The notes below the pieces were generated by a model. The model was given only the letters and a program-made list of their open reading frames with translations, made no database searches and was not told where the DNA came from. From NCBI RefSeq assembly GCF_020523825.1, contig NZ_JAJALK010000015.1:62001-126000 (forward strand): a stretch of DNA of 64,000 bases, written 5' to 3'. The number at the start of each line of letters is the position of its first letter. Position 1 is the stretch's first letter. Of this stretch, positions 61,608 through 64,000 are shown one piece after another. Source of the stretch: Methylobacterium brachiatum (GTDB lineage: Bacteria > Pseudomonadota > Alphaproteobacteria > Rhizobiales > Beijerinckiaceae). Position numbers and translations under genes: made by a program.

Positions 61608-63008
61608 TCAGGTCCCGTAGCGGGCCTTGAGCAGCGCGTAGGTCAGGCGCGCGGTCTGGACCTCGCCGCCCTCCGGCCGGCCCGGCTTGGTCGAGGGATT
61701 CCAGCCGTAGAGATCGAAATGGCCGTGCGCCTTCGTTTTGGGCGCGAAGCGGCGCAGGAACAGCGCCGCGGTGATCGCGCCGGCGAACGGGCCCCCGGAC
61801 ACGTTGTTGAGGTCCGCCACCTTGGAGTCGAGCAGGCTCGCGTAGGGGGCGTGCAGCGGCATCCGCCAGATCGGGTCGATCGCCGTCCGCCCGACCTCCG
61901 CGACGGAGGCGGCCAGGCCCTCGTCCTCGGTGAAGAACGCCGGGAGATCGGGACCGAGCGCCACCCGGGCCGCGCCCGTCAGCGTCGAGAAGTCGAGGAT
62001 CAGCTCGGGCCCCTCCGCGTCGGCGAGCGCCAGCGCGTCGGCGAGGATCAGCCGGCCTTCGGCGTCGGTGTTGCCGATCTCGACGCTGAGCCCCGCCCGG
62101 CTGGGCAGCACGTCGCTGGGACGGAAGGCGTTGCCGGAGACCGCGTTCTCCACCGCCGGGATCAGCACGCGCAGGCGGATCCTGAGGCCGGCGCCCATGA
62201 TCATGTCGGCGGCGGCCAGCGCCACCGCGGCGCCGCCCATATCCTTCTTCATCAGCAGCATGGCGGAGGAGGGCTTGATGTCGAGCCCGCCGGTGTCGAA
62301 GGCGACGCCCTTGCCGACCAGGGTCACGCGCGGCGCTTCTTCCGGCCCCCAGCTCAGGTCGATCAGGCGCGGCGCCCGCGGCGAAGCGGCGCCGACCGCG
62401 TGGACCAGGGGGAATTCCCGGGCCAGCGCGTCGCCCTGCGTCACCGCGATCGCGGCGCCATGGCGCTCGGCCAGGGCCCGGGCCGCGGCCTCGATCTCGG
62501 CCGGTCCGAGATCGTTGGCGGGGGTGTTGATCAGGTCGCGGCCCATCGCGACCGCGGCGGCGATCCGCCCGATCTCGTCGCTGTCGATCCCGGCGGGCGC
62601 CACGAGGCGCGCCTTCGTGCCGCCGGCGGAGCGGTAGCGGCCGAAGCGGTAGCTCCCCATCAGCCAGGCCAGCGCGGCCTCGGCGGGGTCGGGGGCGTTC
62701 TCCAGGCGGAAGTTTCCGTCCGGCAGCAGGCCCGGCAGCTTCCCGGCGATCAGGCGGTCATAGGCCGGCGCCGCGGTATCGCCGAGGCCGAACAGCACCC
62801 GGGCGAGATTGCCGTCCGGGCCCGGCAGCAGCGCGAGGCTCCCGGCCTTCGGCTTGAAGCCGAGCGAACGGGCGAAGCTGCTGTGGGCCGGGTCCAGGGC
62901 GGCCTCGGCCTCGGACCAGGACGCCGTCGTCACGAGGGTGACCGGCACGGCGGGCGTGTCGCCGGGCAGAAGGGCGGGATGCGTCGCGGAAGCGTCGGCC
63001 TGGGTCAT
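61608..63008 (-). CDS. M17 leucyl aminopeptidase family protein
   Basis: A 466-residue metallo-exopeptidase. The C-terminal catalytic domain shows VGKGVAFDTGGLDIKPSSAM, LMKKDMGGAAVALAAADMIM, NAVSGNAFRPSDVL and the signature NTDAEGRLILADALALAD; the final part has HFDLYGWNPSTKPGRPEGG. The N-domain is divergent. It converges on chrA with an 11-bp gap. Substrate preference cannot be read. Confidence 0.93.
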   Translation of the reverse strand: MTQADASATHPALLPGDTPAVPVTLVTTASWSEAEAALDPAHSSFARSLGFKPKAGSLALLPGPDGNLARVLFGLGDTAAPAYDRLIAGKLPGLLPDGNFRLENAPDPAEAALAWLMGSYRFGRYRSAGGTKARLVAPAGIDSDEIGRIAAAVAMGRDLINTPANDLGPAEIEAAARALAERHGAAIAVTQGDALAREFPLVHAVGAASPRAPRLIDLSWGPEEAPRVTLVGKGVAFDTGGLDIKPSSAMLLMKKDMGGAAVALAAADMIMGAGLRIRLRVLIPAVENAVSGNAFRPSDVLPSRAGLSVEIGNTDAEGRLILADALALADAEGPELILDFSTLTGAARVALGPDLPAFFTEDEGLAASVAEVGRTAIDPIWRMPLHAPYASLLDSKVADLNNVSGGPFAGAITAALFLRRFAPKTKAHGHFDLYGWNPSTKPGRPEGGEVQTARLTYALLKARYGT

Positions 63009-63137
63009 GTGCCTCTCGTGGGGCGGTCGGGCCGGCAGCGGCTTAACCGGTGGTTAGGGTTAACGCTCTATCACCGGCCGGCCGGGAGCGTGAAGCGCGA
63101 GCCAGAGCCCGCCCGGCCTGTGCCGGCGGAGCGCATC

Positions 63138-63962
63138 ATGAAGACGGCCCCGATCCGGGTCTCCCGAACCCTGGCTTCCAACGTCCGCCGGGCAGGCCTC
63201 GCCGCCGCGGCCCTCACGGCGCTGGGTCTTGCCGGCTGCAACACCCGCTCGCCCGAGACCACCGGCTCGATCGGCGATCTCGGCGGGCGCCAGACGGCCG
63301 CGCGCCAGGACGCGCCCTCGCGCCAGGATCTCGAGGCCCTGGCCGAGCGGTTCAACGCCAATCCCGGCGACGGGCGGGCGGCCATCGCGTATGCCCGCGC
63401 CCTGCGGGTGAACGATCAGGCGGCCCAGGCCTCCGCGGTGCTGCAGCAGGCGGCCCTGCGCAACCCGCGCGACACGTTCATCCTCGGCGCCTACGGCAAG
63501 TCGCTGGTCGAGGCCGGCCGCTACCGCGAGGCGATCGACGTCCTCGCCAACGCCCATTCCCCGGCCTCGCCCGATTGGCGGATCCTCTCGGCCCAGGGCT
63601 CGGCCTCCGCGCAGCTCGGCGAGCAGGCCCGGGCCCAGAGCTTCTACGAGGCCGCGCTGAAGATCCGGCCGAACGAGCCCTCGCTTCTGTCGAATCTCGG
63701 CCTGTCCTACGCCCTGTCGCGCAACCTCGATCAGGCCGAGCAGACCCTGCGGCTCGCGGCCGACCAGCCCGGCGCCGATGCGCGCGTGCGGGCGAACCTC
63801 GCCCTCGTGCTCGGCCTCAAGGGTCGATTCGCCGATGCCGAGGCGATTCTGCGCCGGGACATGAGCCCGGAGGAGGCCGCGACCAACGTCGCGTCCCTGC
63901 GCAAGCTCGCCGCCCAGCCGAATCGCTTCAAGACGCTGCCGGGCGCGCCGCAGCAGGGCTGA
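63138..63962 (+). CDS. TPR lipoprotein, TadD-like
   Basis: A 274-residue lipoprotein. A signal peptide with lipobox LAGC near residue 34 (TALGLAGCNTRSPETT), then tetratricopeptide repeats from about 75 to 250, such as RDTFILGAYGKSLVEAGRYR and PSLLSNLGLSYALSRNLDQA. The size and lipobox are those of TadD, the Flp/Tad pilus pilotin, but no other tad gene is visible before the window ends. GGAG lies 7 nt before the ATG. Confidence 0.75.
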   Translation: MKTAPIRVSRTLASNVRRAGLAAAALTALGLAGCNTRSPETTGSIGDLGGRQTAARQDAPSRQDLEALAERFNANPGDGRAAIAYARALRVNDQAAQASAVLQQAALRNPRDTFILGAYGKSLVEAGRYREAIDVLANAHSPASPDWRILSAQGSASAQLGEQARAQSFYEAALKIRPNEPSLLSNLGLSYALSRNLDQAEQTLRLAADQPGADARVRANLALVLGLKGRFADAEAILRRDMSPEEAATNVASLRKLAAQPNRFKTLPGAPQQG

Positions 63963-64000
63963 TCGCCGCCCGAGCCGCATCCAGGGCTGATGGCAGAGGC

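Noticed and set aside
61719..63962. 747-codon plus-strand frame
   Set aside because: The first part is antisense to the M17 aminopeptidase; the real protein starts at 63138 with a lipobox.

Overview
The window is GC-rich chromosomal DNA from an alphaproteobacterium, most probably a Methylobacterium or Methylorubrum (Rhizobiales). The main pointers are a lanmodulin-type lanthanide-binding protein (32115-32528), a small DUF6894-like protein, the ffh-chorismate mutase-rpsP-rimM-trmD order, a MoxR/DUF58/DUF4159 cluster and a glnK-amtB pair of alphaproteobacterial type. I see no rRNA, tRNA, CRISPR array, insertion sequence, phage gene or replication origin. The genus is an inference from gene content, not a measured identity.

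Layout. 1-571: start of a YejA-like peptide-binding protein. 835-7876 (minus): MoxR ATPase, DUF58, BatA/DUF4159 and a VWA/GATase-like membrane protein. 8168-12821: two glycosyltransferases, one a very large repeat/RgpF/GT4 fusion. 12823-15089: UbiH-type hydroxylase and TesB thioesterase. 15625-17615: glnK-amtB with a clear terminator. 17865-19031: serC. 19381-25998: trmD, rimM, rpsP, chorismate mutase and ffh, split between rimM and trmD by a methyltransferase, a quinone reductase-like flavoprotein and its divergent LysR regulator. 26294-32528: assorted single genes, including a Rieske oxygenase, a metallo-hydrolase, an orphan ABC binding protein and lanmodulin. 33267-42642: hydrolase, PBP1a with a nuclease-like tail, HdeD-like protein, EmrAB pump and a lytic transglycosylase. 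42967-52778: a compact set of nine or ten genes that looks like an undescribed biosynthetic locus. 52929-63962: flippase-like protein, PhoR-like kinase, GST, copA-cueR, M20 amidohydrolase-chrA, M17 aminopeptidase and a TadD-like TPR lipoprotein.

The most interesting region is 42967-52778. It holds inositol-3-phosphate synthase, an HD-like protein, a methyltransferase, a Gfo/Idh oxidoreductase, a YcaO protein, a sugar isomerase/epimerase, a GT4 glycosyltransferase, a PIG-L deacetylase and a uracil-DNA-glycosylase-like protein, many with overlapping stops and starts. Inositol synthase, GT4 and PIG-L are the same enzyme classes that open mycothiol synthesis, but the ligase and acetyltransferase steps are absent, so the product should be different and is unknown.

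Two smaller points deserve attention. One is a 23-codon ORF at 27030-27101 (minus) with its own promoter, a hairpin downstream, and a Shine-Dalgarno region that appears complementary to 17 nt of the 16S 3' end. The other is lanmodulin, whose EF-hand loops differ from the well-studied protein in two sites. Several families of palindromic intergenic repeats are scattered between operons.
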